Source of the DNA: Closterium sp. Naga37s-1
Lineage: Eukaryota > Streptophyta > Zygnematophyceae > Desmidiales > Closteriaceae
Length of the DNA: 64,000 bases
Direction: 5' to 3'
Assembly: GCA_947471745.1 (NCBI GenBank)
Contig: CANJKZ010000724.1
Location: 4,832,001 to 4,896,000 of the forward strand
Below, one piece after another: positions 35,910 to 48,181 of the stretch. The notes under the pieces were generated by a model that was given only the letters and a program-made list of their open reading frames with translations, was not told where the DNA came from and ran no database searches. Positions within the stretch are counted from its first letter, which is position 1. Every line of letters starts with the position of its first letter. A program made the position numbers and the translations under genes.

Positions 35910-36176
35910 AGTCTTCCCCTTGCGCCGCAAGGGTGAGGTCACTGAGGTGCTGATCGACTGGATCCGCGCTGCCCGTCGTCAGCTCAGCGAGAGTTTCGGC
36001 TCGGACCTTCCTGTTCTGCGTCTGCACACCGACAGAGGTGGAGAGTTTTCCTCCAACCTTCTGCGAGCCTTCTATCGTGCGGAGGGCATCCGCCAGACGT
36101 TCACGCTTCCGGCCTCTCCGCAGCAAAATGGGATTGCTGAGCGCCGCATTGGCATGGTCATGGACGTCGCTCGTAC

Positions 36177-36578
36177 TGTCACACGATCGAATTTCCACTC
36201 GAGAATGTTCCACTAAAGGTGAGTACAAGGCGTATTTATACTCGGAAATACATAGAAACAACAGATAATCCGAACCTTCGGGAACGCGCTCTTCTAGAAT
36301 AGATAATCACAAGTGCGCATAAGCACGCAAGCCCATTGGCACTTTGGATTATGGCGAGATTACGCCTTGTACACCACTGTCGGTGCTGTCGGTGCCGTAT
36401 AATGTAAATGTCGGTGCCGAAAATACCAAATAAGTGAAATAATCGGAAAGCTCTAGAAAATAGAATAGTAGTCCGATTGAGGTGAAATAAAGTGCAAATG
36501 AAAGAGGAAAATAAGGAGAATAAGATGGAGTAAAAATATGGAAATGAGAAATATGTCGAACGTCGGCGTACTCTCACA
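36177..36578 (-). repeat. LTR of H (3' in element orientation)
   Basis: 402 bases, TGTCACACGATCG to GTACTCTCACA. A purine run (TTGAGGGGGGGAAG on the minus strand) borders its inner edge. Confidence 0.9.
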
Positions 36579-39500
36579 CTTCCCCCCCTCAAAGATGGGT
36601 GGTAGATGTAACACCCTGCTTGGCAAGATAGTCGCGGAGAGAACGTCGGGCGTTACTCATGTCTTCTTCAGAGACCCAGCTGTCCTCAGAAGGATCATAG
36701 CCGTTCCAGCGTATGAGAAACTCCAGGGCGCCATGCCGCCGACGACGATGTGCAAGCACAGATTCAACCTCGTACTCAAGTTCATCATTCACGAGGACTG
36801 GAGGTGGCGGCGGAGGTTGGCGTCCCGTGTACAGCTTATTTGGATCTCGATAGGGTTTAAGAAGCTGCACGTGGAAGGCGTTATGAATCTTCCAAGTAGC
36901 TGGTAGGCGCAAGCGGAATGTGACTGGAGTTACCTGCTCTTCTACGAGGAAAGGTCCGCAGAAGCGAGGTCGTAACTTGGATGGAAGGTGACCGAGGTTG
37001 AGGTTGCATGTGTCGAGAAGCACATGGTCACCAACCGCAATGGTATGATCACGTCGATGGCGATCGGCCAAGCGTTTCTGTGAAGACTGTATGTCCTATA
37101 GACGCTTGTGTGTCCGATCCCAAAGCTGCTGCATTGTGGTAACGAAGTCGTGCGCGAGTTGGACAGTTGCAGGTACTGTCGGCTGTTGAGGAGTTAGCGG
37201 ATGTCGACCGTAACAGATGAAGAATGGGGTCTCTCCTGTTGCGGCATGCTTTGCATTATTGTAGGCGAACTCCAACACCGGCAAGTGCAAGTCCCACTTG
37301 TTAATGTCGTCCTTGCACGCTGCGCGCAAGAGTTGTTCCACAATTTGGTTCAAGCGCTCTGTCTGCCCATCGGTCTGGGGATGATATGCAGATGACATTG
37401 CTAGGCGTGTCCCCATGAGCGACATGAGCTCTTTCCAGAACTTGCTAGTAAACTTGGGGTCCCTGTCGGATATGAGGGTTGTTGGGATCCCGTGCTGTGA
37501 GATGATGTGTTTGAGGAATAGCTGTGCTGTTTCCTCCGTGCGTGCGGTTGTATGTGTCGGAATGAAGTGTCCCATCTTTGAAAAATTTGTCGATGACGAC
37601 CAGGATGGCGTCATGCCCCGCGTTGGTAGGTGGTAAACCGGTGATGAAATCCAAGCTGACCTCTTGCCAAGGCTGTTCCGGGACGGGTAGAGGCTGAAGA
37701 AGTCCTGCTTTCTTCTGCTTACTGCTCTTCATCTGCTGGCATGTGTCGCACGAAGTGACGAACTTCTGCACGTCGTCCGCCATGTTAGGCCAATAGTAGA
37801 CTTTCGCAATCCCGGCAAGAGTCTTGTTACTCCCGAAGTGTCCAGCGTAGAGCACGTCATGGAATTCTTCGAGAAGCAACTGCCGAAGAGGCGGGTAGTT
37901 GGGTACCCATATCTTTCTTGATCCTTTGCGTAGTGCGACGTCGTGGTCCCACTGCAACAATTTCTTTTTCTCTGCCAAGGGAATCTCAGGGTCGATGGTA
38001 TACCCGTGCGTGAAGAGTCCCTTGAGTAGCGGATTCATCCCCTCAATCTGTATGGCAGCAACGTGTCCAGGCCGGCTCAGTGCATCTGCCTTATTCTTGT
38101 GTCCCGGCTTGTACACGATGTCGTAGTCGAAGTGCGTCTCGAGGAAGTCAATCCACCTGACTTGTCGTCTGGAGAGGGTCGGCTGCGTTTTCAGGTACTT
38201 CAGGCTGCAATGGTCAGTGTAGACCATGGTCTTTCTCCCTTCGACGTAGCATCGCCACGTCTTGAATGCGGTGATGATCGCTAAGGCCTCTTTGTCGTGA
38301 ATCGGGTAGTTGAGTTCTGCCCCATGCAGTTTTTTGCTGAGGTAAGCGACTGATTGTAGTCCTTTCCCTTGGTCTTGCATCAATACTGCTCCAAGTGCTT
38401 GGTCGCTAGCGTCAGCTTCGATGACATAGTCTTTTTCTGGATCTGGCAGGATCAGGACGGGTGCGGACGTGAGTGCGGTCTTCAACTGCTCCATGGCTTG
38501 CTGGTGCACATCCTCCCACATGAACGGTGTATTCTTCTTCAGTAGATTGGTGAGAGGTGTTGCAATCTTCGCATACTGTGGCACGAACCGATTATCGTAG
38601 TTCACAAAGCCAAGGAATTGCTGAAGTTCCTTCACGTTCTCCGGTGTCTTCCACGTACGTACGGCTTCGATCTTATTTGGGTCGACATGGACTCCTTGAG
38701 CGCTCACCATGTGTCCAAGGAACTGAACTTTCTTCAAGGCAAACTCGCTCTTGGATAGCTTGACGTAGAACTTCTCCCGTCGAAGTATCTCGAAGACACG
38801 TCGTAGGTGTTCGATGTGCTGCTTCATGTCTCTCGAGTAGATCAGGATGTCGTCCAGGTACACCACCACGCATTCGTCGAGTAGAGGCCTAAGAATATGG
38901 TTCATTTCGGCCTGGAATGTAGCGGGTGCGTTGGTGAGTCCGAACGGCATGACAAGGTACTCGTAGGATCCGTATCGTATCCGAAACGCCGTCTTATGGA
39001 TGGAGTTATCCGCCATCCGGATATGCCAATATCCCGATCTCAAATCGAGTTTTGAGAATACAGTGGCTCCACGAAGCTGGTCAAGTAGATCGTTGATCCG
39101 TGGAATCGGATACTTGTTCTTGATCGTCTGCTTGTTGAGGGCTCGGTAGTCGATGCACATGCGTAAGCTTCCGACAGGTTTTGGCGTGAAAAGCACTGGT
39201 GCACCGTATGGTGATGTTGATTGTCGAATGAGTCCTTTGTCCAGAAGGTACTCGATCTGTTTCTTCATGTCGGCCAACTCGGTTGGGCTGAGTCGATATG
39301 GTGCTCGGAAGGTCGGTTTTGAACCAGGTTCTTCGATAATCTCGTGCTGGTGGGTTCGGTATGGCGGCAACTGGTCTGGAAGGTCGTCAGGGAGAACGTC
39401 TTCGAACTCTTCTATAAGTTTCTGGATTGCTGGTGGAAGCTCGAGTGTTTTTCTCTCTCCTTCGTCCTCGTTGGTAACCAGTGCAACAAGCCCTGCCATG

Positions 39501-41155
39501 GTTCGTTTCACATCCTTCTTGAAGCGTGCGAGAGTCTCCTCCGGAATATCTCCCGTGTTGCTCCAATTCGGAAGAGGAACTCTTCTGTCTTGATTGTAGA
39601 TACTCGCCGTGCGGGTGACCCAGTTGATCTCGGGGTTGAACTTCTTCAGAAAATCTCTCCCAATAATCAAGTCTAGCCCTTTGATGTTGGTGACGGGTAG
39701 GGTCGGTTTCCAGCGAAGAGGACCCATCTGCAGGTGTAACGCTGCTTCGCCGTAGACTTGTAATTTGCTTCCGTCAACCATCGTAGCTTGGAAGTTTGAA
39801 GGCGTGTACTTCTCATTGATGCGTTTGAGAGCTGCCTTGTCGCATACTGAATGGGATGCTCCACTTTCCACGAGTGCTTGGAGGCGTCGTCCATTGCAGA
39901 TCACCTCGAGTAAAAGTGGTTGGCGTTGCTCGTTGTACCCGTTGATCGTCTCGTTGATTGGATCATATGGCATTTCCCATAGCTCTTTGTTTTCTCCTGG
40001 GGTGGCAGATGGCCGGTCCTGTCGTTCCCTATTGTGAAAGGAATGAGGAATGGAAGAAGAGGGATTGCACTAGCAGCAGTTGGCATACATATAGGAAACC
40101 CTAATTGGGTTGTACTCGCTATAGAGTACCCCACTGCAGGCTAGACAATTATAACATTATGACACCTATTGCCATGATTTTTTGTTGTCGTCGACGAGGT
40201 GGTTCTCGAGCTCGTAGTAGAATTCATAGATGGGGTAGATATCGTAGATGTTTCAGATGTTGCAGATGCATCTGTAGAGGAGGTTTGAGGTCGTCGCAGC
40301 TTCATATTGACCTCCAGCTCCCTCTTGAGCTGCTTCAGCGCCACCGACTTCTTCCGTGGGGACCGGTTGGTCGACATGGGCTGGTTTTTCAGAGAGAGGA
40401 CGATGTCGTCGTTGGAAGGTCGATCTTCCACGCTCCGTTGTTGGTTCCCCATGCGCAGCTGCTGTAGTTGTCGTACCGGTACATTTTTTTTCTTTTGGAG
40501 CCTCTCTCGTGATTTCACCAAGGCCGTAGACCCAAGGGAGTTTTTCCCAAGTAAAGCATCCTTGTATGATATTTTTAAGGGGTGCTTACTTTTTACAGGG
40601 CCTTTTTGGAGTTGTTTGGGTCCAGCAGGGTCTTATGTCGCGGAGATTTTATTTCCCTCGGCGATTTTCCTTGGTAGAGTCCGTTCGTGGGTTGAAGAAT
40701 CCACTCCACGATCCTCCAATGTTCACATTAACTTTGCTCCACTGCTGCGGTCCCTAAGCGCTGAACGTGCAGTTCTCATTTCGTCACAATCGATGAGTCG
40801 ATGTCCGGGCTTGTCGCAGAAAGAACACTTAGATTTGTTCTTCTTTGGTCTTGCCTTCGCGTCGATTCGATCGAGTTCCATCGGGTCGGCGCACGTGGGG
40901 GTAGCCAAACGTCCTCCGTGTCGTCTAGCTCGTCCATGAAGTCGTCGTGTTCCGATCGTGGTTACGTCGAAACGTTCTGCTGCCAAAACGACGTCGTTGT
41001 AGCTGCCCCAATTTGCGGCCGCAACATGTTGTCGTGTTTCTTTTTTCAGCCCCGCGATGAATGCCCTAATTTTTTCGCCTTCCGTGACGTCGGGGATGCG
41101 GTTGAATAACTCCTCCATTTGTTGTGTGTAGTTCGCGACGCTCCCGATTTATCGA

Positions 41156-41947
41156 TGACGACCAGGCTACGCAGCGGTCGTCGCAGGGTTACACCTTCAG
41201 CCTTGGTTCCGGCTCTGTTTCGTGGCGGGCTACCCGCTCGTCTTCTGTTCTCGGCTCCAGTTGTGAGGCTGAGATCTACGCCGGGGCCATGGCTGCACAG
41301 GAGCTTCGCTGGCTCACCTACCTGCTGACTGACCTCGGAGAGCCGCCTCGTTCTCCTCCAGTGCTGTACGTAGACAACAAGGCCATGCTGGCCTTGTGTC
41401 GAGAGCAGAGACTGGAGCACAGAACGAAGCACATTGCTCTCCGCTACTTCCTTGCTCGTGAGCTACAGCAGCGTGGTCAGCTGCGGCTTGCGTACGTGGC
41501 CTCTCAGGCCAACACTGCTGATATTTTCACCAAGGCACTTGCGCCTTGTGATCATCAGCGCTTCTGTACTCAGCTGGGTCTTGTGCCTACCTTGCCTCAC
41601 TTGCTCACCCCTTGACCTTGTTTGTACTGTTGCATATATATATACACCTGCTCTTGCTTGTCTAGCCTTAAATATATATGTAATCCTGCATGTGAACTGG
41701 CCTTGTGGCCTTGAACTTGTGCTCGGAATGTGTGGTGACTTTGTGATCCACCCTGAGCTTGCTTTGCTTTGCTTGACTGGTCTTGTGACCCCTTGTTCTC
41801 CCCCACTTTGCCTATGGGGGTGTGTCAGATTTATATGACATAGCTACTGTAGGCTATAGTGGGGTAGCACATATGGGGTACAGTTTTCTAGGGTTTACAT
41901 TTGTACCCAACTTTCCCTTAGTCAATTCATTCTCGTTCAGTTTCTCA
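41156..41947 (+). mobile_element. Second copy of the 3' end of Copia F, inside Gypsy H
   Basis: 792 bases matching 35116-35909 almost perfectly; I see only TA-tract differences near 41670. It covers the end of RNase H, the 3' untranslated part and the whole 125-base LTR (41823-41947). It sits between the gag region and the leader of H. The identity to F is higher than that between the LTRs of H, so it arrived after or around the insertion of H. Confidence 0.85.
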
Positions 41948-42010
41948 GGAATTTCTTGAGCGCGCTGCTTAGCTGAAACTCCGCGAGTGAAAACGGCTCT
42001 CATTACCAAG

Positions 42011-42432
42011 TGTCACAGGATCGAATTTCCACTCGAGAATGTTCCACTAAAGGTGAGAGCAAGGCGTATTTATAATCGGAAATACATAGAAACAACAGAT
42101 AATCCGAACCTTCGGGAACGCGTCCGAACCTTCGGGAACGCGCTCTTCTAGAATAGATCATCACAAGTGCGCATAAGCACGCAAGCCCATTGGCACTTTG
42201 GATTATGGCGAGATTACGCCTTGTACACCACTGTCGGTGCTGTCGGTGCCGTATAATGTAAATGTCGGTGCCGAAAATACCAAATAAGTGAAATAATCGG
42301 AAAGCTCTAGAAAATAGAATAGTAGTCCGATTGAGGTGAAATAAAGTGCAAATGAAAGAGGAAAATAAGGAGAATAAGATGGAGTAAAAATATGGAAATG
42401 AGAAATATGTCGAACGTCGGCGTACTCTCACA
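42011..42432 (-). repeat. LTR of H (5' in element orientation)
   Basis: 422 bases, matching 36177-36578 except for about five bases and a 20-base tandem duplication (CCGAACCTTCGGGAACGCG twice near 42110-42145). On the minus strand it is followed by TGGTAATGAGAGCC, a loose match to a tRNA-Met primer site. Confidence 0.9.
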
Positions 42433-45400
42433 CGTACGTCCATGATCCATGCGACTGCTCCCCATTTTCTGTGGCCATTCGCGGTTCTGTACGTTGCGCA
42501 TCAGCTCAACCTCCAGCCCCGGGTCTCCATGCCGGAGACCACACCTACTCTGCGGTGGACGGGGAAGGTTGGCGATGTGTCTGCGTTCCGTGTCTGGGGA
42601 TCTCGAGCTTTCGTCCGCGACTTGTCTGCGGACAAGCTGTCCTCCCGTGCTGTTCCCTGCGTCTTCCTTGGCTTCCCCCCTGACGCGCCTGGTTGGCAGT
42701 TTTACCACCCCACCTCGCGCCGTGTTCTGTCCTTTCAGGACGTCACGTTTGACGAGTCGGTTCCTTACTACCGTCTCTTCCCCTACCGCACTGCCCCCCT
42801 CCCCCCCCCTGCCGCTCTTCCTCGCGCTAGGTCTCCCCCCGGTAGACCCCCTCCCCCCTCAGGGTCCTGCCCCCTTAGGTGTGTCCCAGGTAGACGCAGT
42901 CGAGCCGGTCGAGGTAGCTGTTGACTCTGGCGCTGCTAGGGGTGCTGAGCCTGCGCGTGACGGGTCTGCGGGTGATGAGCCTGAGCGTGCGGAGCCTGGG
43001 GGTGCTGGGTCTGGGGGTGCAGAGTCTGGGGTTGTTGAGCCTGGGTGTGCTGAGCCTGGGGTTGCTGAGTCTAGGGGTGCGGAGCCTGAGGGTGCTGAGC
43101 CTGCGCGTGTGGCGTCTGGAGGTGCTGAGCCTGGAGGTCCCTCGGATGCTTCATCCCGACGGGAGCCTCTCTCTCCACAGCAGGTGCGCGAGTGGTTTGC
43201 TCGGCACTGGAGCCGTGCTACTGGAGCTGGTGGTGCTACGGACGCTGGAGGTCCTGCTGCTGCTGGAGCTGCTAGGGGTTCTGGAGCCACTGGTCCCGGA
43301 GGTGCTCGTACTGGAGGTACTGGAGCTGCTGGGCCTGGTGGTACTGCTGGAGCTGGAGCTAGAGCTGCTGGAGGTGCTGGTGCAGGTGCTGATGGAGGTG
43401 CTGGAGCTGGCGCTACTGGGGCTGCTGGAGCTTCTGGTGGTCCTGCTGGAGCTGGAGCTGCTGGGGGTGCTGGAGCTGGAGGTGCTGCTGGAGCCGGTGC
43501 TCCTGTGGGTGCTGGAGTTGGCGCTTCTGGTGCTGCTGGAGGTGCTGTTGGAGCTGGAGGTGCTGCTGGAGTTGGAGCTGCCACGGGGGATGCTGGTGCT
43601 GTCCCTGCTGGTTCTGGAGGCGCTGCGCGGCCGCGGCCGTACTGCGTTCCGCTCATTCAGCAGGTTCTTGGTCTTCCGCCTTCTACTGGTCCTGCTCCTT
43701 AGAGTGTCCACCGCCTGTTGAGTCGCAGTCACAGTTGCAGCCCGCCTCCCCACTGCCTGCTCCCTCTCCTTACACTGGTCCGACCGGAGGTCTTGCTGAG
43801 CGTCGTGAGCCTGCGTCTCATCCTGCGTCGCCTGTTCGTGCTGCTAGCACTAGTCGTCGTGGTTCACGTCAGCGTCCTCCTCCTGTCCCTGGCACGCACC
43901 GGATGGCTCTGCGCCCTTCCACTGCTCCGCAGCGTGTCCCTCTGCCGTCTCCTCCTGCGTCCTCTCTTCCTGCCCTTTCTGACCCGGAGTTTGACTCCCT
44001 TCGTGCTGCTAGTCCTACTATCACGTGTCTCCTGGCCACAGTTGTCACTGACCCTTACTTTGAGTCCACTACTGCGTCTGCCTTAGTTGCTGAGCTTGTC
44101 GGCTTCGCTGCTCACTGTCGTCTAGACTACGCCGCGAGTCTTGTTGCTGAGTCTGAGTCTGTCTGTCCTCCGTCTGTCGGGGGTGAGTGTGCTCTTGGTA
44201 CGGACGTCCTTGAGGAAAGGCAGGAGGACTTTGAGTGCTTTGTAGCCGCTGTACCTCATCTCGTGTCCATGCTGATTGCACCTGAGGGAGACCCGGATGC
44301 ACTAGACATCCCGACCCCGCGCTCTTACGCAGAGGCGATAGAGGGTCCCTACTCCTCTCAGTGGCAGTCAGCCATGGACGCAAAGATGGCATCCTGGAAG
44401 TCCACAAGCACCTACGTCGACGAGGTTCCCCCTCCTGGGGCGAACATCGTCAGTGGCATGTGGATTTTCAGGGTGAAGCGGCCGCCGGGTTCTCCGCCTG
44501 CCTTCTAGGCGCGTTACGTTGCTCGAGGCTTCAGTCAGCGACAGGGAGTTGACTTCTTCCAGACCTTCTCCCCGACCCTGAAGATGACCACTCTTCGGGT
44601 TCTGCTGTACGTCGCTGCTCAGCGTGACTACGAGCTTCACTCTCTGGACTTCAGCACTGCTTTCCTACAGGGCAGCCTGCACGAGGAGATCTGGCTGCGC
44701 CGCCCACCTGGCTTCACTGGGTCGTTTCCTCTTGGTACCCAGTGGAGCCTCCGGCGGCCAGTCTACGATCTCCGCCAGGCGCCCCGTGAGTGGCACGACA
44801 TTCTGAGGACTACGCTTGCGGCTCTTGGGTTTGCTCCTTCTACTGCTGACCCGTTGCTGTTTCTGCGCACCGACACTTCGCTGCCGCCGTTCTACATCCT
44901 CGTGTACGTACGACTTGGTCTTTGCCACTGCTGACACTGAGAGACTCGCCCACGTGAAGTCAGAGCTGCAGAAGAGACACACGTGCACAGACCTGGGTGA
45001 GCTGCGCAGCTATCTTGGCTTGCAGATCACCCGGGACAGAGCACGGCGCACCATTACCTTGACTCAGTCACACATGGTGCAGCAGGTCCTTCAGCGCTTT
45101 GACTTTACGTACTCCTCGCCTTAGGCCACTCCTCTGTCTACTCGCCACTCACTCTCAGCTCTGCCTTCGGATGAGTCCGTAGAGCCGAGTGGCTCGTACC
45201 CAGAGCTTGTTGGCTGCCTCATGTACCTGATGACCTGCACTCGACCTGACCTTGCATACCCTCTTAGCATCTTGGCGCGTTATGTTGCTCCTGGGAGACA
45301 CCGACCAGAGCACATGGCTGCAGCGAAGAGGGTGTTGTGCTACCTGTGCAGTACGTCGAGCATGGGGCTCGTGCTTGGAGGACGGGCTCGAGTTGTCCTC

Positions 45401-46120
45401 ACTGGTCACGCAGACGCTTCTTGGGTTGACGACTTGGCTACGCAGCGGTCGTCACAGGGTTACACCTTCAGCCTTGGTTCCGGCTCTGTCTCGTGGCGGT
45501 CTACCCGCTCGTCCTCTGTTCTCAGCTCGAGTTGTGAGGCTGAGATCTACGATGGGGCCATGGCTGCACAGGAGTTACGCTGGCTCACCTACCTGCTGAC
45601 CGACTTGGGAGAGGCGCCTCGTTCTCCTCCATTTCTGTACGTCGACAACAAGGCCATGCTGGCCTTGTGTCAGGAGCACAGACTGGAGCACAGAACGAAG
45701 CACATTGCTCTGCGCTACTTCCTTGCTCGAGAGTTGCAGCAGCGTGGTCAGCTTCGTCTTGCTTACGTGGCCTCTCGGGCCAACACTGCTGATATCTTCA
45801 CCAAGGCACTTCAGCCTTGTGATCATCAGCGTTTCTGTACTATGCTAGGTCTTGTGCCTACCGGGCCTCACTTGCTTACCTCTTGACTTTGCTTGTATTG
45901 TGATCTATATATACATGCTCTTGCATGCTTACCTTTGCTTGGTTGTGATTACTGTGTTGCTTGTTCACTTTGATTTATAATCCTGCATGTGAACTGGCCT
46001 TGTGGCCTTTGAACTTGTGCTCGGAATGTGTGGTGATGTTGTGATCCACCCTGAGCTTACTTTGCTTTGCTTGACTGGTCTTGTGACCCCTTGTTCTCCC
46101 CCACTTTGCCTATGGGGGTG

Positions 46121-46250
46121 TGTCAAACATACATGATATAGCCTGTGTAGGCTGTTGTGGGGTAACCAATAGGGGGTACAGCTTTTCTAGAATTTCATAC
46201 TTGTACCCTTCTCATTCCTAGTCAATCCATTCCTCGTTCTTATTCTCACA
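46121..46250 (+). repeat. 3' LTR of element G
   Basis: About 128-130 bases, TGTCAAACATAC to TATTCTCA(CA), after the polypurine motif CCTATGGGGGTG. It is related to the LTRs of A and F but clearly different from both. Confidence 0.75.
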
Positions 46251-46254
46251 CCAA

Positions 46255-47155
46255 CATGGTCGGGTTGGAGCTGCCTGACCAGACCCGGCCGATTGGGTCG
46301 ACAAGGTGGACCCGACCCGACCCAATCAAATTGCGATGAGTTACTGCTAGCTAAATTTTTAATCTTCCAAAAAGCCTGTTTCGTAGTCGCGTAAGGGCGT
46401 GTAAAATCCCTGTGCAATTGCGAAATTGGGGTTTGGCCAAATTTTCGTCGACCATGTGGTCGACACTTTTTTCGCGTAGGTCGACATAGTGGCCGAAATC
46501 GAGTCGTCCAAATTTCAGCCACAGATTTGCGGATTTTACAACTTTGGTGGCCGATTTGCAGACCAGTTCGGAAAAGTTGTAAAATTTGGAGTTACTACAG
46601 TAGTTGGGTGGTGCGACGGGGTCGCTTATTTGACGGCGATATTTCTCATTTGACGTTATCACAATTGTCGCTCATTCTAATCGTGCGACGTCGCAGTCGA
46701 TCGTCGCACACAGTGTCGACTACCTGGCCGTTCTGGAGTTGACTCGACGTCGTTTTCGTGTCGTTATTTTTTGCACAATTTGCGGCTGTCGTCACTTTAT
46801 TGACGAATGTCGCTGACTGGTTACCTTCGCAGAAACTCCCGACGGATTGTGGCCGAATTTTTGGAGTTCCCGCCCTAAGAATTACAGATCCAGTTGTGCA
46901 AGGTAACTGAGAAGCAATAGCCTCAGGGAGTTGCTGAAACTCGCCACAATTCGCATAGCCTTCAGGAAAAGTGGATAGGTTCGCTGAGGGCGTGTCAACA
47001 TTTTCATGAATTCTTTGCTTCTTCGAGCCACGATGGTCGGATTGGGTCGGGTCGTCCGTGTCAACATTTTCGTGAATTCTTTGCTTCTTCGAGCCACGAT
47101 GGTCGGATTGGGTCGGGTCGACCTTGGTCTACCCGACCCAACCCGACCTAGTTTG
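46255..47155. repeat. GGTCGGGTTGG-bounded repeat, possible non-autonomous DNA transposon
   Basis: The block starts with GGTCGGGTTGG (46259) and ends with its reverse complement (near 47145). Subterminal GGGTCGGGTC/GACCCGACCC words point inwards at both ends. No reading frame is convincing. The same word family fills 60640-61480, so this is a dispersed repeat. An hAT- or Mutator-like relic is possible, but I see no clear target duplication. Confidence 0.4.
46991..47122. repeat. 66-base tandem duplication
   Basis: Two adjacent 66-base copies (CGTGTCAACATTTTC.. to ..GGTCGGGTCG) that differ at about two positions, inside the GGTCGGGTTGG repeat. The rest of 46251-47684 holds no recognisable gene and should include the promoter of gene 2. 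Confidence 0.9.
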
Positions 47156-47684
47156 GTCGCAACACGTCGTTAGCTCGTTCCGTCGAATTCTATCGGAATC
47201 AAATATGACTGACATCAGGTTCGTGGACACAGGCGCACTGGTAATTTGCGATTGCAACAAGATTGCGGAGCAGATAAAATTCTAGAGTTATCTACCAGCT
47301 CGACGCTCGCACTAACCGCTCCGGGCCGCCACTGCCTGCCGCCTCCACGCGGCGGCATGATGTAACAATCGCAAACGGGCCGGTCGCTCCACCGAGCAAA
47401 CTGTGAGGCCTTATCGCCAGTTGAACCCCCCGTGAGCCTTTGCAGGTTTACGGCACGCACCGTGTCCGCCGCGTGCTGGCACAAAGCGAGCCCCAGCGCG
47501 GCGCTGGTGCGAACCTGAAAGAGATGAGAGACGGAGGAGCGAGGGCAGGAGGCATGAGCTCCTCGGTAAATGGGCAGGTTTCAGGTATTTCCTTGTTCAC
47601 GCGTGTAATACATACCTCCACGGCCATCATCATCATCAGCGCCCTTTGTGGCTGCCGTGTTTATCCCCGCAGGAGTCTTGCAGG

Positions 47685-48181
47685 ATGTTGGAGTCGCATG
47701 TGCTGCTGCTGAGCAGCCTGGCGTGCCTCGCGGCAGTGTGGGGAGCAGGGGCAGTGCGACTGCACGCAAGAGATGGTACACCGTGTACCTCACCGACCTT
47801 GCCTTTGGGGAGATCGATGCTGCTCAGAGCTGCAGAGTGTGCCACAGTGGTCCCTGGTAGCACGTGCAGCTCCCAGCACACCCACCTGCCCCTCCAGCAC
47901 TCCCACGACCTTGCCTCGGCCTCGGCGCCTTGCCATTCTTCCGCCTGCTGCGTCTCATCTGTGCCTCGCCCCCTCGTCGCCTCATCCCATCCGCGCCTCA
48001 CTCCGTCCATGCCTCACCCCTTCCGTGCCCCACCCCATCTTTGGTCCTCCCAGCCACGAGTCTGTCATTGCTGGCCAGCGAGTGGAACGAGTTCAACGGC
48101 AGCGACACGTGGGGATGGCGCCATGCGGACTGCATGGCCATGGAGAATCCGCTGCGACCATGATGGGTACATTGTTTCCAT
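47685..48181 (+). CDS. Gene 2 exons 1-2: signal peptide and LRR cap
   Basis: The ATG at 47685 precedes a clean hydrophobic signal (LESHVLLLSSLACLAAVWG). An in-frame ATG at 47646 lacks that feature. Exon 1 exits in phase 1 at 47775/GTACAC. Exon 2 starts at 48054 and reads LLASEWNEFNGSDTWGWRHADC, aligning with the cap of gene 1. The following CDHDGYIVSM, which also aligns, is in the next frame, so one base too many is present near 48150. The alternative is a continuous open frame through 47646-48185, but it loses the cap motif. Confidence 0.55.

Larger units (their letters stand above)
36177..42432 (-). mobile_element. Element H: Gypsy (Ty3) chromovirus inserted in G
   Basis: Ty3/Gypsy order on the minus strand: gag with a CCHC knuckle (CSFCDKPGHRLIDC, about 40.8 kb), protease (about 39.87 kb), reverse transcriptase (about 39.3-38.8 kb, YLDDILIYS), RNase H (about 38.5-38.1 kb), integrase with zinc finger (about 37.85-37.2 kb) and a C-terminal chromodomain (about 36.87-36.65 kb, FLIRWNGYDPSEDSWV). 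The LTRs are 402 and 422 bases, with perfect CGTAC target duplications (36172-36176, 42433-42437). The LTRs differ by about five substitutions plus one 20-base duplication (about 1.2%), so it is young. It is broken, with about two or three breaks, and carries a Copia end fragment at 41156-41947 next to gag. Confidence 0.9.
31085..46250 (+). mobile_element. Element G: Copia fossil interrupted by F and by Gypsy H
   Basis: This is the same Copia family as A and F. Its pieces are 31085-31660 (protease end to integrase start), 35910-36176 (integrase core) and 42433-46250 (integrase end, Ala/Gly-rich linker, reverse transcriptase, RNase H, LTR). The left end meets E and the start of the element is absent. 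The H insertion split the integrase at CGTAC, which is duplicated on both sides. It is broken, with about four breaks besides the two insertions. That the three pieces belong to one element is an inference from sequence continuity across each insert. Confidence 0.75.
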
